A stretch of 55,801 nt of DNA from Sphingomonas azotifigens NBRC 15497 (GCF_002091475.1 NZ_BCTR01000024.1:1-55801), one strand, 5' to 3'. Shown: positions 7,249-17,528, numbered from the stretch's first letter. Translations and numbers: made by a program. The notes: generated by a model from the sequence alone, not told the origin.

Positions 7249-8577
7249 ATGTCGAACACCGATCCCCGCCCTCTCACCCTCGCCGCGCGCGGTCCGCTGC
7301 GCGGCACCGTTACCGTTCCCGGCGACAAGTCGATCAGCCACCGCGCAATCATGTTTTCCGCGCTCGCCATTGGAGAGAGCCGGATCGAGGGGCTGCTGGA
7401 GGGAGAGGATGTGCTCGCCACCGCTGCAGCGATGCGCGCAATGGGCGCCCAGGTCGAGCGCGGCGAAGACGGCGTCTGGCGCGTCCACGGCGTCGGCGTT
7501 GGCGGGCTGCAGCAGCCGGCCCAGGCGCTCGACATGGGCAATTCCGGGACCTCGACCCGCCTGCTGATGGGGCTGGTCGCCAGCCACGGCATCACCGCCA
7601 CCTTCACCGGCGATGCCTCTCTTTCGGGCCGCCCGATGGGCCGCGTGATCGAGCCGCTGAGCCAGATGGGCGCCGAGATCACCGCCAGCCCCGGCGGCCG
7701 CCTGCCGCTGATGCTCCGCGGCATGTGCCCGGCGGTGCCGATCGAATACACCCTTCCCGTCGCCTCGGCGCAGGTGAAGTCGGCGATCCTGCTCGCCGGC
7801 CTCAACACGCCGGGCATCACCCGCGTGATCGAGCCGGTCCCCACCCGCGACCATAGCGAGCGGATGCTGCGCGGGTTCGGCGCCGAGCTGACCGTGGAAG
7901 ACGGCCCCGACGGCAAGATCATTGCGATCACCGGCGAGGCCGAGCTCAAGCCCCAGCACATCGTCGTGCCGGGCGACCCCTCCTCCGCCGGCTTCTGGAT
8001 GGTCGCCGCGTCGATCGTACCGGGTTCGGAAATCACCATCGCCAATGTCTGCATGAACCCGACGCGCACCGGCCTGATCACCGCGCTGCGCATGATGGGC
8101 GCCGACATCGCCGAGACCAACGCCCGCACCGTCGGCGGCGAACCGGTCGCCGACCTGGTCGTGCGCCACGCGCCGCTCAAGGCGATCGAAGTCCCCGCCG
8201 ACCTCGCCCCGAGCATGATCGACGAATATCCGGTGCTGTTCGTCGCCGCGTCGCTGGCCGAAGGCCGCACCGTCGCGCGGGGCGCGCACGAGCTGCGCGT
8301 CAAGGAGTCGGATCGCATCGCCGCCATGCGCGCGGCGCTCGAAGCCTGCGGCGTCGTGACCGAGGAGTTCGAGGACGGCCTCGCCATCCAGGGTTCGGCG
8401 GGCGCACCGCTCGCCGGCGGGGGATCGGTCGCGACGCTGCTTGACCACCGCATCGCGATGAGCATGACGGTGGCCGCGCTGGCGGCGCACGCCCCGATCG
8501 CGATCGACGACGTCGCCCCGGTGGCGACCAGCTATCCGAATTTCTTCCCCACGCTCGACGCACTGACGACCCGGTAA
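7249..8577 (+). CDS. aroA: 3-phosphoshikimate 1-carboxyvinyltransferase (EPSP synthase)
   Basis: 442 residues. Catalyses the sixth shikimate-pathway step, joining shikimate 3-phosphate and PEP to form EPSP, in the cytoplasm. Family signatures: GDKSISHRA near the N-terminus, [46 protein letters not shown] and [15 protein letters not shown] with ELRVKESDR. The combination R-D-H-S-E, G-D-K-S, S-A-Q-V-K and N-P-T-R fits the motif set described for class II EPSP synthases. Immediately followed by cmk with about 60 bp between stop and the cmk start, forming the common aroA-cmk-rpsA order. The ribosome site before 7249 is weak. Confidence 0.96.
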   Translation: MSNTDPRPLTLAARGPLRGTVTVPGDKSISHRAIMFSALAIGESRIEGLLEGEDVLATAAAMRAMGAQVERGEDGVWRVHGVGVGGLQQPAQALDMGNSGTSTRLLMGLVASHGITATFTGDASLSGRPMGRVIEPLSQMGAEITASPGGRLPLMLRGMCPAVPIEYTLPVASAQVKSAILLAGLNTPGITRVIEPVPTRDHSERMLRGFGAELTVEDGPDGKIIAITGEAELKPQHIVVPGDPSSAGFWMVAASIVPGSEITIANVCMNPTRTGLITALRMMGADIAETNARTVGGEPVADLVVRHAPLKAIEVPADLAPSMIDEYPVLFVAASLAEGRTVARGAHELRVKESDRIAAMRAALEACGVVTEEFEDGLAIQGSAGAPLAGGGSVATLLDHRIAMSMTVAALAAHAPIAIDDVAPVATSYPNFFPTLDALTTR

Positions 8578-8637
8578 TTGCGCCAAGTGGAGGGCAAGTC
8601 CCTTGACGTGCGTCGCCCGTATCGCGAGGGGGAGCGC

Positions 8638-9264
8638 ATGATTATCGCAGTCGACGGCCCGGCAGCTTCGGGCAAGGGCACCATCGCGCGCGCCCTCGCC
8701 CGGCATTATCACTTGCCGCATCTGGACACCGGCCTGCTCTATCGCGCCGTCGCCGCCACGGTACTGCGCGAGGGCCTGGATCCAACCAAGGAAGCCGACG
8801 CCGTCGCTGCCTGCGGATTTGACGATTCGCTGCTTGCCGATCCGATGCTACGCACCGACGAGGTCGGCCAGACCGCCTCGATCGTCTCGGCGTACCCGCT
8901 GGTGCGCGCGGCGCTGCTCGCCCGGCAGAAGCGCTTTGCCCAGCAGCCTGGCGGCGCGCTGCTCGATGGCCGCGACATCGGCACCGTGATCGCGCCCGAC
9001 GCCGAGGTGAAGCTGTTCGTCAAGGCGACGCCGATGATCCGCGCCCAGCGCCGGCATCTCGAACTGCGCAAGAACGGCATCAATGTCAGCCTCGACAAGG
9101 TGCTGGCCGACATTCGCTCCAGGGACGAGCGCGACTCGCAGCGCAGCGAGGCGCCGCTGGTGCAGGCAGACGATGCGGTGACGCTGGATACCAGCTTCCT
9201 GTCGATCGACGCGGCGGTGCAGCGGGCGATCGAGATCGTCGAGAAGAAGCGGACGACCGCTTAA
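8638..9264 (+). CDS. cmk: cytidylate kinase
   Basis: 208 residues. Phosphorylates CMP and dCMP with ATP. The P-loop ([17 protein letters not shown]) begins at residue 4, followed by [19 protein letters not shown] and the arginine-rich lid region ([10 protein letters not shown]). ATG at 8638 is preceded by GGGGAG; the frame is open further upstream to the aroA stop but the family begins here. It is cotranscribed with aroA and precedes rpsA, a long-conserved bacterial gene order. Confidence 0.96.
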   Translation: MIIAVDGPAASGKGTIARALARHYHLPHLDTGLLYRAVAATVLREGLDPTKEADAVAACGFDDSLLADPMLRTDEVGQTASIVSAYPLVRAALLARQKRFAQQPGGALLDGRDIGTVIAPDAEVKLFVKATPMIRAQRRHLELRKNGINVSLDKVLADIRSRDERDSQRSEAPLVQADDAVTLDTSFLSIDAAVQRAIEIVEKKRTTA

Positions 9265-9265
9265 G

Positions 9266-9370
9266 CCCCTCCCCTTCAGGGGAGGGGTTGGGGTGGGGCA
9301 GTGTCTCACCGAGACCAACGAGCGTTCTGGAATCCCTCCACCCCCAACCCCTCCTCCAAGGAGGAGGGGC
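9266..9370. repeat. C/G-rich inverted element with G-quadruplex motif (family B, copy 1)
   Basis: Begins with the hairpin CCCCTCCCCTTCAGGGGAGGGG directly after the cmk stop, then a run of four G4 tracts at 9279-9298 separated by 1-2 bases, and ends with a mirrored C-rich arm and a CCTCCTCCAAGGAGGAGG hairpin near 9339-9370. The tract GGGGTGGGGCAGTGTCTC is shared, in inverse orientation, with the element at 51331-51502. Confidence 0.75.
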
Positions 9371-9742
9371 TAAGTACTGGGACGGCGATTGCCCTGCCCG
9401 CTGACCGCCCCGCGCCTGGCGGCGCGGCCCCTCCACCATTGGCTGCGCCAATGGTCCCCCTCCCCGTGCCGGGGAGGAGCTGGGAGCTGCCGAAAACCTT
9501 GCTTTCTCACCCCATCCGCAGTATGGCGCGCACGTCCTGCGGGCGGGTGCTCGTGGGGGATGGCGCTGGGAGCCTCGCTTCCATGCGCCCTTTTCGCGTT
9601 TCGGCGCGACTTGCTCGTCCTCCACTGGAACCCGCACGAAGGATGTCGCGACCGGCATTCGGCCGCCGCGGCGTTTCTGGCCCTCAAGACCGCCGGATCC
9701 AACCGGCTGGCCGGAAAAACGAACGTTAGGAACCTCTTTTTT
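9371..9742 (+). other. rpsA leader region without a recognised gene
   Basis: About 370 bp between the repeat and rpsA. It holds small hairpins (CCATTGGCTGCGCCAATGG near 9438-9457, CTCCCCGTGCCGGGGAG near 9460-9477). I see no convincing short gene; frames here lack a ribosome site and family-like sequence. It presumably contains the rpsA promoter and 5' leader. Confidence 0.5.
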
Positions 9743-11455
<1,713 letters not shown>

Positions 11456-11471
11456 TTTCCTTCTGAAGGGA

Positions 11472-11515
11472 GGGCCCGGGAGCAGCAAAAGCCGCTCCCG
11501 GGCCCTTCTTTTTTG
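11472..11515 (+). terminator. intrinsic terminator after rpsA
   Basis: Perfect 12-bp stem GGGCCCGGGAGC / GCTCCCGGGCCC (11472-11483 and 11494-11505) with a 10-base loop, followed by TTCTTTTTT. Located 17 bp after the rpsA stop. Confidence 0.95.
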
Positions 11516-11635
11516 ATTTTAGGGTACCATCAACCACATCTTCTGGTTGATGCAGATTGGCAAAAAGCGCTAGGGTTTCCTTGGGGATAGCCGTTCGCGG
11601 CCATTTTGGGCGCGTTCGCCAAGGGAGGGGCGCGG

Positions 11636-11914
11636 ATGATCCGTTCTGAGTTGGTTCAATTGCTGGTGCAGGAAAATCCCGGGCTCTCCGTCCGGGAAGT
11701 CGAAAAGATCGTCTCGATCTTCTTCGACGAGATCGTTGCCCGGCTGAGTGAGGATGGCCGCGTCGAGCTGCGCGGCTTTGGCGCATTCTCGACCCGCGCG
11801 CGCGATGCCCGCGTGGGCCGCAATCCGCGGACGGGGGAGTCCGTGGAGGTGGACGCCAAGCGCGTTCCCTATTTCAAGCCCGGCAAGGAAATGCGCATTC
11901 GCCTCAATATGTGA
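11636..11914 (+). CDS. ihfB: integration host factor subunit beta
   Basis: 92 residues, standard length. DNA-bending histone-like protein that pairs with IhfA. Signatures are [20 protein letters not shown] then NPRTGE, with [17 protein letters not shown] at the end; the beta-arm proline is in RNPRTG. ATG at 11636 has a GGGAGGGG ribosome site. The order rpsA-ihfB is conserved in many proteobacteria, which favours ihfB over ihfA or hup. Confidence 0.95.
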   Translation: MIRSELVQLLVQENPGLSVREVEKIVSIFFDEIVARLSEDGRVELRGFGAFSTRARDARVGRNPRTGESVEVDAKRVPYFKPGKEMRIRLNM

Positions 11915-11961
11915 TGCGCGCTTGACACGCGGCGTGCGGCAGCGTCTTGCCTGCCGCCCAC

Positions 11962-12048
11962 GCGGACGTGGCGGAACCGGTAGACGCCGGAGACTTAAAA
12001 TCTTCTGCCCCTCGGGGCGTGCGGGTTCGAGTCCCGCCGTCCGCACCA
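11962..12048 (+). tRNA. tRNA-Leu (TAA anticodon)
   Basis: 87 nt including encoded CCA, with the long variable arm of a class II tRNA (TGCCCCTCGGGGCG). Acceptor GCGGACG pairs with CGTCCGC; the anticodon loop CTTAAAA gives TAA. T arm GCGGG TTCGAGT CCCGC. Confidence 0.97.
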
Positions 12049-12060
12049 GGCTCGCCTGAA

Positions 12061-12564
12061 TCACCAGGCTTCGGAGATCGGATGCCCCTGTCGCCATTCG
12101 GCAAGGCGGCGCCCGGTCCCTGCGGTGATGCCCGGCGGCAACGCGTCCGGCGCGAACGCCGCCGCCTCGACGATTTCCAGCGAGGGCCGGAACGCGAAGG
12201 CCACCTGTTCGACCACCGCCAGCGTCACCGTGTCGCGGCGAAAGTTCGGACGGTGCTGCAGCGTGCCGAGGAGGCGCACCGGACCATGCGAAACCATGCC
12301 GATCTCCTCGCGCAATTCGCGCAGTACGGCCTGCTCGGCGGTTTCACCAGGCTCGTGGCCACCGCCCGGCAGATGCCAGCCCTCCAGGTAGCTATGCCGG
12401 ACCAGCACCACCTGCCCCTCCGGCGTCAATGCGATCGCGCGCACGCCGCGGGTCTGCGGCCGGGTAACGAACCAGCCGATCGTCCGAACCGCGAGATAAC
12501 CGCGCAGCGCCACCGAAATCGCGGCGGACACGGCAGGATGCGAGCGGAATCGAGAGCGCGTCAT
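12061..12564 (-). CDS. NUDIX hydrolase
   Basis: 167 residues. The full Nudix box is present in the middle (GGGHEPGETAEQAVLRELRE followed by EIG), with the metal-binding REExxEx-type core. The N-terminal segment (VAAISVALRGYLAVRTIGWF-like) is hydrophobic enough to be a membrane-associated helix. Such enzymes hydrolyse nucleoside diphosphates linked to another moiety; the substrate cannot be read from sequence. It is convergent with tRNA-Leu and divergent from the solute-binding protein gene. Confidence 0.9.
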   Translation of the reverse strand: MTRSRFRSHPAVSAAISVALRGYLAVRTIGWFVTRPQTRGVRAIALTPEGQVVLVRHSYLEGWHLPGGGHEPGETAEQAVLRELREEIGMVSHGPVRLLGTLQHRPNFRRDTVTLAVVEQVAFAFRPSLEIVEAAAFAPDALPPGITAGTGRRLAEWRQGHPISEAW

Positions 12565-12668
12565 ATCCCGACGTGATAGGCCCAGACGGCCCCCCGCGAT
12601 ACCTCCCGGGCTTGGCAGCGTGCGTTTGCTTCCATAGAGCTTGGCGCTTCGTCGCCCGGGATCCGCCG

Positions 12669-14126
12669 ATGCCTCGCCTGCGCCTGCCCTTGATCGCCCT
12701 TCTGCTGACCGCCACGGCCTGCAGCCAGACCGGCCAGCGCAAGGACGACGCGCCGGTGGTGGTGAGCGCGATCGGCAGCGAGCGGCTGCTCGTCGACCCC
12801 GCGACGACGGTGATCGACGAGGCGCAGGCGGTCGCGCTTGCCGCCACCGCCCAGGGCCTGGTCCGCTACGACCGCACCGGCCAGATCGAGCCGGCGCTGG
12901 CCGAGCGGTGGAACGTGTTCGACGACGCGCGCAGCTATATCTTCCGGCTCGGCGAAGCGACCTGGCCGGATGGCCAGCCGGTCACCGCCGGCGAAATCGT
13001 CCGCGCGCTGCGCCGGGCCATCGCCGCCAATCGCCAGAGCAGGCTGGCGCCGCATCTCGCCGTGATCGACGAGATCGTCGAAATGACTCCGCAGGTGATC
13101 GAGGTCCGCCTCAAGAGCCCGCGCCCGGACCTGCTGAACCTGTTCGCCCAGCCGGAACTGGCGGTATTCCGACCCCGCAGCGTCGCCGGTTCCGGCCCGT
13201 TCCGAATCGTGCCGGGCAAGCGCGACGGCCTGCTGCTCCGCCCCGCCGAGACGCCGGGCGACGATCCCAAGGCGGCGCCCGCGCCGCAGGACTTCGTCCG
13301 GCTGCGGGGCGAGCGCGCCGCCGCGGCGATCGCCCGTTTCCGCACCGGTGCCTCGGATCTGGTGCTGGGCGGCACGCTCGTCGACTGGCCGATCGTGGCA
13401 GCGGCAGGAATCGCCCCCGAAAACATCCACATCGATTCCGCGATCGGGCTGTTCGGGCTCGCGATCCTGCACCGCGAGGGGTTCCTCTCCACGCCGCAGA
13501 ACCGCGCGGCGCTGGCCATGGCGATCGACCGGGCGGCGCTGACATCCGCGATCGCGCCGGACTGGGCGCCCGCCGAGACGATCCTGCCCGCCCAACTCGA
13601 TTCGGCGGCACCGCCTGCGCCCGGCAGCTGGATGACGGTCGCCCCGGACCAGCGCCGTGCGCTCGCGGCCCAGCGGGTGCGCGAGTGGCAGGCAGTGCAT
13701 CGCGGACCGGTGGACATCACCATCGCACTTCCCGGCGGCGCAGGGGCGACGCTGCTCTGGGGCCACCTCGCCGCGTCGATGATCGCGATCGGCATCACGC
13801 CGCACCGCGTCGGCATTGGCGATCCGAGCGCCGATATCGAACTGGTCGACCAGGTGGCGCCCTATGACAGCGGCCGCTGGTACCTTGCCAATGCCTGCCG
13901 CGCCTGTTCGGACGATGCGGCGACGCTGATCGCCGCCGCGCGCGACGCGCCGGACCTCTACAACCGCACCCACCGCATCGCCGAGGCGGACGCGATGCTT
14001 GCCAGCGACGTCGCGTTCATTCCGATCGCGCAGCCGCTGCGCTGGTCGATCGTCGCGCTGCGGCTGATCAACTGGCAGGGGAACGCGCGCGCCTGGCACC
14101 CGTTGAACCACCTGCGCAAGCAGTGA
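12669..14126 (+). CDS. family-5 ABC transporter solute-binding lipoprotein (orphan)
   Basis: 485 residues. A lipoprotein signal (LPLIALLLTATACS, lipobox TAC) is followed by an SBP_bac_5-type fold: ATAQGLVRYDRTGQIEPALAE, WPDGQPVTAGEIVRALRR, GSGPFRIVPGK and a C-terminal YLANACRACSDDA region. The family binds peptides, nickel or other oligomers for ABC import, but no permease or ATPase genes adjoin it, so it may act with a distant transporter or as a sensor. It is shorter than typical 500-560-residue members. The ATG at 12669 was chosen because it starts the signal sequence. DUF4112 follows 9 bp later. Confidence 0.85.
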   Translation: MPRLRLPLIALLLTATACSQTGQRKDDAPVVVSAIGSERLLVDPATTVIDEAQAVALAATAQGLVRYDRTGQIEPALAERWNVFDDARSYIFRLGEATWPDGQPVTAGEIVRALRRAIAANRQSRLAPHLAVIDEIVEMTPQVIEVRLKSPRPDLLNLFAQPELAVFRPRSVAGSGPFRIVPGKRDGLLLRPAETPGDDPKAAPAPQDFVRLRGERAAAAIARFRTGASDLVLGGTLVDWPIVAAAGIAPENIHIDSAIGLFGLAILHREGFLSTPQNRAALAMAIDRAALTSAIAPDWAPAETILPAQLDSAAPPAPGSWMTVAPDQRRALAAQRVREWQAVHRGPVDITIALPGGAGATLLWGHLAASMIAIGITPHRVGIGDPSADIELVDQVAPYDSGRWYLANACRACSDDAATLIAAARDAPDLYNRTHRIAEADAMLASDVAFIPIAQPLRWSIVALRLINWQGNARAWHPLNHLRKQ

Positions 14127-14135
14127 GGTCAGGGA

Positions 14136-14555
14136 ATGGCACGGGCGACAAGGCTCAACGAGGGTTTCGCGCAGCGGCTGCCGATCGGCACCGATGCGAC
14201 GGCCGTACGCCAGCGGGTCGAGGCGATGGAGCGGCTGCTCGAAGGCATGGTGACGATCCCCGGCACGCACCGGAAGGTCGGGCTGGACGTGCTGTTGGAC
14301 TTCGTGCCGGCGGTCGGCCCCAGCGTCGCGGCGGCGATGGGCGCCTATCTCGCCTGGGAAGCGCGCAACCTGGGCATGCCGAAGCGCACGATCGCGCGCA
14401 TGGCCGGCAATATCGGCGTCGACTGGGCGCTGGGGATGATTCCCTTCGTCGGCGCGGTGCCGGACTTCTTCTTCCGATCCAACACGCGCAACCTGAAGCT
14501 GATCAAGCGGTTCCTCGACAAGCACCACCCTTCGAGCCGGGTGATCGAGGTGTGA
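14136..14555 (+). CDS. DUF4112 membrane protein
   Basis: 139 residues. The pattern IPGTHRKVGLDVLLDFVPAV, GPSVAAAMGAYLAWEAR and GVDWALGMIPFVGAVPDFFF, then RSNTRNLKLIKRFL, is that of DUF4112, a small protein with two hydrophobic stretches ending in PDxxFRxNxRN. Function unknown. It starts 9 bp after the solute-binding lipoprotein gene, so the two are probably cotranscribed. Confidence 0.85.
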   Translation: MARATRLNEGFAQRLPIGTDATAVRQRVEAMERLLEGMVTIPGTHRKVGLDVLLDFVPAVGPSVAAAMGAYLAWEARNLGMPKRTIARMAGNIGVDWALGMIPFVGAVPDFFFRSNTRNLKLIKRFLDKHHPSSRVIEV

Positions 14556-14571
14556 GGTGCGCCCCCTTCAG

Positions 14572-14733
14572 CCCCTCCCCTGAAGGGCAGGGCAATCGCA
14601 TTTGGAACCTCGCGACGACGGCACGTCCAAAACAATCGTCATCCCGGCGGAAGCCGGGATCCATTCGCGCTGAAATGGCGGTTCTTTCCCCCCGCGTCGA
14701 GGGCAATGGATCCCGGCTTTCGCCGGGATGACG
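14572..14733. mobile_element. MITE copy with truncated right end
   Basis: 148 bp (14586-14733) are identical, base for base, to 29266-29413. The left end keeps most of the terminal inverted repeat (GGCAGGGCAATCGCATTTGG, preceded by CCCCTCCCC); the right terminal repeat seen in the other copy is absent. Inside sits a paired inverted REP (14637-14663 and 14703-14733). Located downstream of DUF4112. Confidence 0.85.
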
Positions 14734-14764
14734 ATGTGCGGCATGGTGAGTCCGCCTCAATGCA

Positions 14765-14820
14765 CCTTGGTATTAGAGCGCCTTCGCCCACGGTGAAAAC
14801 ACTCTAGTATTAGAAGTGGG
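14765..14820. repeat. imperfect dyad next to the RNase T2 stop
   Basis: The words GGTATTAGAGCG and CACTCTAGTATTAG flank a 25-bp centre; AGAG(C/T)G faces C(A/G)CTCT as a short stem, and GTATTAGA also repeats directly. No T run follows on either strand, so it is a weak terminator candidate for the gene ending at 14821. Confidence 0.35.
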
Positions 14821-15531
14821 TCACCGCCCCCGCCAGATCTTCAGCGCCGCATCGTCGGTCGCGCCGCCCGTCCCCGCCTCGCAGCGGCGGTAGCGGAAGC
14901 GGGTGTCGAGGCACAGCCACAGCTCGTCGAGCCAGCCTTCCCTGGTCGTCGTCACCCGGATCGCGCTGGCCGGGATCGCACGGTTCTTTGCGGCGAACGC
15001 GCGCTTGAAGTCGCCCACCGTCAGCGGCCCGCGCGAGAGCGCGTCCATGTCGGGGTAGCGAATCGCGCGGTACAGGCTGGTCGAGCGCTGGAAATAGGCG
15101 TCGGGCGTGGTCTGCATGCAGGTGCCGTGCTTGGCCCATTCGTGCTGGATCAGCTGTTCGGAAGGCGTCGCGCACATCGTCTTGCGGATCAGCGCCGGCG
15201 GCAGGATCGGCGTGGCCTTGCAATATTGCGGCCACAGCTTGCCGCGCCCATCCGGCCACAGCCCGTGCAGGGTGAAACCGAAGCGGTTCTCGCCGCCGCA
15301 CTGAAAGGCCTTGTCCGGCGCGTCGCCATGGGCACGGCAGAAGCCCGGTGCCCAGGTCAGCGCCAGCGTATAGCTGCCGATCGGTAGCACCCGCTGCGGC
15401 TCCTTGGCGCTCGGCAGTTCGGGCAAGGGTCGCTCGACCTTGCTCGGCACCACGCACATCTGCGCCTGCGCCAGCGCCGCCCCCGGCAGCAGCGCCATCA
15501 TTGCCGCGAAGCTTCCCAGAAACACCTTCAT
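14821..15531 (-). CDS. periplasmic ribonuclease T2
   Basis: 236 residues. A Sec signal peptide (MKVFLGSFAAMMALLPGAAL then AQA) directs it to the periplasm. Both catalytic signatures of RNase T2 are present: FTLHGLWPD with H89 and HEWAKHGTC with H130, E131 and H135. Several cysteines should form the usual disulfides. T2 enzymes cleave RNA through 2',3'-cyclic intermediates with little base preference. The start at 15531 follows GAGAGGGG, only 11 bp after the nadC stop, so the gene is very likely cotranscribed with nadC. Confidence 0.95.
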   Translation of the reverse strand: MKVFLGSFAAMMALLPGAALAQAQMCVVPSKVERPLPELPSAKEPQRVLPIGSYTLALTWAPGFCRAHGDAPDKAFQCGGENRFGFTLHGLWPDGRGKLWPQYCKATPILPPALIRKTMCATPSEQLIQHEWAKHGTCMQTTPDAYFQRSTSLYRAIRYPDMDALSRGPLTVGDFKRAFAAKNRAIPASAIRVTTTREGWLDELWLCLDTRFRYRRCEAGTGGATDDAALKIWRGR

Positions 15532-15542
15532 GCCCCTCTCCC

Positions 15543-16388
15543 TCACAATGCCGCGAAATCGAGACCGATATCGGCAGCGGGCGCCGATTGGGTCAGCCGG
15601 CCGACGCTGACATAGGTCACGCCGGTTTCCGCGATCGCGCGAATCGTGTCGAGCCGCACCCCGCCCGAGGCTTCGGTCGGCACGCGCCCGGCGACCAGCG
15701 CGACCGCCTCGCGCAGCACCGGCGGCGGCATGTTGTCGAGCAGCAGATGGGTAGCACCGGCCACCAGCGCCGGTTCGATCTGGCCGATCCGGTCGACCTC
15801 GACGATGATCCGCGCGATCCCCGCCGCCACTGCACGCGCGACCGCAGCCTCGACCGAACCGGCGACCGCGACATGGTTGTCCTTGATCATCGCCGCGTCC
15901 CACAGGCCCATGCGATGGTTGGTCGCGCCGCCCATGCGCGTCGCGTATTTCTCGAGCACGCGCAGGCCCGGCAGCGTCTTGCGGGTATCGAGCAGCGTTG
16001 CGCCGGTGCCGGCGATCGCATCGACATAGCTGCGCGTCATCGTCGCGATGCCGCTCAGATGCTGGACCGTGTTGAGCGCCGAACGCTCGGCGGTGAGCAG
16101 CGCCCGCGCCTGCCCGCGCAGCCGCAGCAGCGCGGTGCCCGCCGCCACCTGCGCGCCGTCCTCGACCAGCCGCTCGATCGCGACCTCGGGATCGAGCGCG
16201 CGAAAGAACGCCTCGGCGATCCCCAGCCCCGCGACGGTGATCGGATCGCGGCTGTCCATCACGCCGGCGAACCGCGCCTCGGCCGGAATCACGGCGGCGG
16301 CGGTGATGTCGCCGGCATCGCCCAGATCCTCGGCCAGGGTAGCGCGGACGAACGAGTCGCAATCGAAGCCGGGAAGCGCGAAGGTCAT
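15543..16388 (-). CDS. nadC: nicotinate-nucleotide pyrophosphorylase (carboxylating)
   Basis: 281 residues, normal length. Quinolinate phosphoribosyltransferase, converting quinolinate and PRPP to nicotinate mononucleotide in de novo NAD synthesis. Family segments: EDLGDAGDITAAAVIP, ERSALNTVQHLSGIAT, DTRKTLPGLRVLEKYA, GGATNHRMGLWDAAMIKDNH, EVDRIGQ, LLLDNM and EASGGV. It is preceded by the tandem-HTH regulator gene (32 bp) and followed by RNase T2 (11 bp). nadA lies 1.5 kb away on the same strand; nadB is not in the window. Confidence 0.96.
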   Translation of the reverse strand: MTFALPGFDCDSFVRATLAEDLGDAGDITAAAVIPAEARFAGVMDSRDPITVAGLGIAEAFFRALDPEVAIERLVEDGAQVAAGTALLRLRGQARALLTAERSALNTVQHLSGIATMTRSYVDAIAGTGATLLDTRKTLPGLRVLEKYATRMGGATNHRMGLWDAAMIKDNHVAVAGSVEAAVARAVAAGIARIIVEVDRIGQIEPALVAGATHLLLDNMPPPVLREAVALVAGRVPTEASGGVRLDTIRAIAETGVTYVSVGRLTQSAPAADIGLDFAAL

Positions 16389-16420
16389 GGCGGGCCTGTA
16401 GAATCCCCGGGCGTGCGCGT

Positions 16421-17392
16421 CTATGCGAACTGCAGCAGCGCCGGCCGGGGCGCGAGATAATTGGCCTCCGGCGCGTCGAAGCGGAAGCCGCCCGCAGCAA
16501 GGCGAATCAGGATCTGCCGCACATGAAGCATGCTGGTGCGGCGCTCCTCGGTTCGGGCGGGATCGGTATGAATCGCCTCGGCCAGCACCACCCCGCGGGC
16601 ACGCCGTACCAGCACCCCCGCCTCGATCATCGCCGCGACACGCCGGTGCGCGGTCGACGCCGGCAGGCCGAGCGCGCGGGCGACGGCGCCGGTCGACACC
16701 GGCTGGCACAGCCCCTCGGGCGGCGGTACCCCATCGTCGGCATAGGCCATCGCCAGGTCGCGACTCCGAACCAGCGGCCGGGCATTGGCGCACAGGATCG
16801 CGTTGGCCAGCACCATGTCGGTCCAGGACTGGTGGCGATGGGCGTGGAATTCGATCCCGGTCAGCAGCACGTCGTGCGCCGCGGCCAGCCCGGTGTGCCA
16901 ATCATAGGCGCGGTGCGCGCGCGTGTCCGGCAGCGGCAGGCCGAAGCGGGCGAAATCTTCCGTCACCCGTACCAGCGCATCATGGTTGCTGCGGAACAGC
17001 GCCTGGATCTCCGGACGTCCATGCACCGCTTCGGGCACCGTCACGCCGGCCGGTCCGCGCACACACAGCCCCATGGCGCACAGCGCGTGGATATGGCGCC
17101 GCATCGTCTCGAACGGGCGGCCCAGCGACGCCGCGAGTGCGTTGATGCTGATCGCCTTGGCGCCCCGCCCTTCGCCGCCGGCATGCCCGGCGCCGTGCGG
17201 CGACAGCATCTCGCTCGCCCGCGCCACCACCATGAAGATGATCGCGCGATCCAGATCCCCGCCCAGCGCCCGAATCCCCGCCGCGATCATCGTCGTTTCC
17301 AGCTCGGCAATCAGGCGGACCATCAGGCTGGCGCGGGGCAACGGACCCTGCCTGCGATCGGGTGCCGGAACGGATCGGATCATATCCTGCAT
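16421..17392 (-). CDS. putative regulator with two winged-HTH segments
   Basis: 323 residues from the ATG at 17392 (an ATG three codons later at 17383 is equally possible). Two similar DNA-binding segments are visible: residues 80-120 (ISINALAASLGRPFETMRRH, then GLCVRGPAGVTVPE) and 232-275 (VSTGAVARALGLPASTAHRR, then GVLVRRARGVVLAE). Between them is a roughly 110-residue helical region. I do not recognise a named family. It begins the operon with nadC and RNase T2 and is divergent from the membrane HTH gene at 17529, so it may regulate either side. Function is inferred from the HTH only. Confidence 0.7.
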   Translation of the reverse strand: MQDMIRSVPAPDRRQGPLPRASLMVRLIAELETTMIAAGIRALGGDLDRAIIFMVVARASEMLSPHGAGHAGGEGRGAKAISINALAASLGRPFETMRRHIHALCAMGLCVRGPAGVTVPEAVHGRPEIQALFRSNHDALVRVTEDFARFGLPLPDTRAHRAYDWHTGLAAAHDVLLTGIEFHAHRHQSWTDMVLANAILCANARPLVRSRDLAMAYADDGVPPPEGLCQPVSTGAVARALGLPASTAHRRVAAMIEAGVLVRRARGVVLAEAIHTDPARTEERRTSMLHVRQILIRLAAGGFRFDAPEANYLAPRPALLQFA

Positions 17393-17528
17393 CGACAAAA
17401 TCGGTCCGCGCGGGATGGAAGCATGCAAGCCCTCATTCCCCCACCAGAATGAGTACCCGAAAGTTTGCGAATCATTCCTAGCCCATATCAAGGGCTGGGT
17501 CGACGCACCGGGGGGTCGCCAAAGAAAA

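Noticed and set aside
12561..14528. A 655-codon antisense frame over the solute-binding protein
   Set aside because: Arg/His/Asp-rich low-information translation; plus-strand gene has a lipobox and family motifs.
14821..16500. A 559-residue fusion of RNase T2 with upstream sequence
   Set aside because: The N-terminal part is an out-of-frame reading of nadC; the signal peptide and ribosome site mark the true start at 15531.
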